A stretch of 6,480 nt of DNA from Emcibacteraceae bacterium (GTDB lineage Bacteria > Pseudomonadota > Alphaproteobacteria > Sphingomonadales > Emcibacteraceae), in contig JAESUD010000276.1 in assembly GCA_016763335.1 (NCBI GenBank), forward strand, positions 1 through 6,480. Reading direction: 5' to 3'. Shown piece after piece: positions 5,379 through 6,480 of this stretch. The translations under genes and the position numbers were made by a program. Positions within the stretch are counted from its first letter, which is position 1. Every line of letters starts with the position of its first letter. The notes beneath the pieces were generated by a model, which worked only from the letters and a program-made list of their open reading frames with translations, was not told where the DNA came from and made no database searches.

Positions 5379-6417
5379 ATATTTGATCTTGCCTGAAAAG
5401 AATACTGCTATCGCCATATGAATAAAAACGATAATCATTCTCTATAGCGTGCTTATAGGCCGCCTTCATATGATCAAATCCGACAAAGGCACTGACTAAC
5501 ATGAAAAGCGTTGATTTTGGCAGGTGAAAATTAGTCATTAAAATATCAACGCAACGAAATTTATAGCCGGGCGTAATAAAAATATCTGTGGCATCACAGT
5601 AAGCACGCGTAATTCCCGCGCTATCCGTTGCCGTTTCAAGTAACCTGAGCGACGTAGTACCAACGGCAACCACTTTATGACCCTTGGCATGAGTTTCGTT
5701 GATCATATCTGCCACTTTAGCAGTAATTTCACCAAACTCCGAATGCATTTTATGATCGTCGGTCTCATCCACTTTTACCGGCAGAAAAGTCCCCGCCCCC
5801 ACATGTAATGTGACATAGGCGCTCATCACGCCTTTATCTTTTAATGACTTTTGTAAATTATCGGTAAAATGTAATCCGGCTGTCGGTGCCGCTACAGCCC
5901 CGTCATTTTTACTATATATAGTCTGATAATCTAGCTCATCCCGCTCATCCACCGGTCGCTGCGACGCGATATAGGGCGGAAGCGGCATAACACCTGCCAC
6001 ATTAAGCGCTTCTCTCAAACGGTCGCCACTATAATTAAACTGAATTGTCACTTCGCCTGCCTCGCCCTTTTCAAGGACGCATGCCTCAAGCCCACCATCA
6101 AAAATAATGACATCAGTTGGTTTTAATTTCTTGGCCGGTTTTGCAAATGCTTTCCAAACCCCGCCTGACATATTCATATGTAATGTCAGTTCCATTTTAG
6201 CAGCGCGGCGCATTCCCGAAAGACGCGCCGGAATAACACGGGTATCATTAAAGATCATCAAGTCGCCAGGACTTACATAATCCGCGAGCTTGCTAACCAT
6301 ATCATCATGGATGTTTTCACCCTTGACCACAAGTAATCGCGCCCCGTCGCGGGTGGCGGCGGGGCGTATTGCGATGAGCTTTTTCGGTAGCTCAAAATCA
6401 AACTGATCAACTTTCAT
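5377..6417 (-). CDS. queA: S-adenosylmethionine:tRNA ribosyltransferase-isomerase
   Basis: This 346-residue cytoplasmic enzyme transfers and isomerizes the ribosyl part of S-adenosylmethionine onto preQ1-modified tRNA, giving epoxyqueuosine, the step after Tgt. The protein is full length for the family and shows its conserved blocks in order: the start [23 protein letters not shown] at about 55-66; PLPPYI at 145-150; [12 protein letters not shown] at 173-184; [11 protein letters not shown] at 205-215; HSEFGE at 225-230; [10 protein letters not shown] at 252-261; and [10 protein letters not shown] at 295-304. AAGG lies 5 bases before ATG 6417, directly after the TAA of the cyclophilin gene, whose coding end is 8 bases upstream. 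The tgt gene follows after 10 bases. The close packing and shared pathway make an operon near certain. No frameshift or missing block is seen. Confidence 0.97.
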   Translation of the reverse strand: MKVDQFDFELPKKLIAIRPAATRDGARLLVVKGENIHDDMVSKLADYVSPGDLMIFNDTRVIPARLSGMRRAAKMELTLHMNMSGGVWKAFAKPAKKLKPTDVIIFDGGLEACVLEKGEAGEVTIQFNYSGDRLREALNVAGVMPLPPYIASQRPVDERDELDYQTIYSKNDGAVAAPTAGLHFTDNLQKSLKDKGVMSAYVTLHVGAGTFLPVKVDETDDHKMHSEFGEITAKVADMINETHAKGHKVVAVGTTSLRLLETATDSAGITRAYCDATDIFITPGYKFRCVDILMTNFHLPKSTLFMLVSAFVGFDHMKAAYKHAIENDYRFYSYGDSSILFRQDQI

Positions 6418-6425
6418 AGAAACCT

Positions 6426-6480
6426 TTATGCGTCAGCAGCAACCTGCATTTTGACGATTTTGTCCGGGTCACCGTTCATG
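6426..6480 (-). CDS. Peptidyl-prolyl cis-trans isomerase, cyclophilin type, last 17 residues (partial)
   Basis: Only the C-terminus is in the window: MNGDPDKIVKMQVAADA then TAA (6426-6428). The NPDKIV-x-M-x-VAADA pattern is the usual tail of alphaproteobacterial cyclophilins encoded just upstream of queA. Such enzymes catalyse proline isomerization during protein folding. The stop is 8 bases from the queA ATG, and TAA runs into the AAGG ribosome site of queA, indicating one operon. The identification rests on a short tail plus gene order, so it is probable rather than proven. Confidence 0.7.
   Translation of the reverse strand, partial: MNGDPDKIVKMQVAADA

Noticed and set aside
5130..5421. 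Two open frames of 77-80 codons on the plus strand
   Set aside because: Both are antisense to the tgt N-terminus and the queA end and show no recognizable protein features.
5367..5438. Upstream in-frame ATG (5438) as start of tgt
   Set aside because: It lies inside queA with no clear ribosome site. The start at 5366 has GAGG 8 bases upstream and aligns with the family N-terminus.
1..6480. CRISPR array, insertion sequence, phage gene, origin or riboswitch
   Set aside because: I saw no regularly spaced repeats, transposase or integrase frames, terminal inverted repeats with target duplications, or recognizable riboswitch cores on either strand.

Overview
The window looks like part of the chromosome of an AT-rich, probably marine or aquatic alphaproteobacterium. 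The main reason is the minus-strand order cyclophilin (3' end only) - queA - tgt, a common alphaproteobacterial arrangement. The QueA and Tgt proteins also look alphaproteobacterial: Tgt resembles the Zymomonas enzyme in its [10 protein letters not shown] and CKCSAC segments. A TonB-dependent receptor, an AraC regulator and an NhaA sodium/proton antiporter fit a free-living, salt-exposed Gram-negative cell. Genus cannot be decided from this sequence.

Layout. (1) 1-239, minus: N-terminus of a TonB-dependent outer-membrane receptor with signal peptide and TonB box, running off the left edge. (2) 240-482: divergent control region holding a good promoter for the receptor, a 13-bp palindrome between its -35 and -10, and three copies of a 12-14 bp motif. 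(3) 483-1469, plus: AraC-family regulator. (4) 1473-2069, minus: AhpD-like/carboxymuconolactone-decarboxylase-family protein, convergent with the regulator and only 3 bp away. (5) 2070-2491: AT-rich non-coding stretch with a promoter-like dyad. (6) 2492-3658, minus: nhaA. (7) 3659-4073: AT-rich nhaA leader, then a strong intrinsic terminator. (8) 4074-4149, minus: tRNA-Lys(TTT) with its own promoter. (9) 4230-6480, minus: tgt, queA and the last 17 codons of a cyclophilin-type peptidyl-prolyl isomerase.

How the parts work together. queA and tgt encode two enzymes of queuosine tRNA modification. They are packed so that each ribosome-binding site touches or abuts the upstream stop codon, so they form one operon with the cyclophilin gene. 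No convincing terminator lies between tgt and the tRNA, so operon transcripts may read into tRNA-Lys and stop at its terminator. On the left, the regulator is divergent from the receptor gene, with repeated motifs overlapping the receptor -10 and the regulator leader. This suggests that the regulator controls the receptor and itself. The ligand and the transported substrate are unknown.

I see no transposon, CRISPR array, phage gene or clearly new system. The most interesting signals are the repeated motif in the receptor/regulator control region, the dyad around the tRNA-Lys -10 box, the altered AhpD-type motif and the A.C mismatch in the tRNA T-stem.
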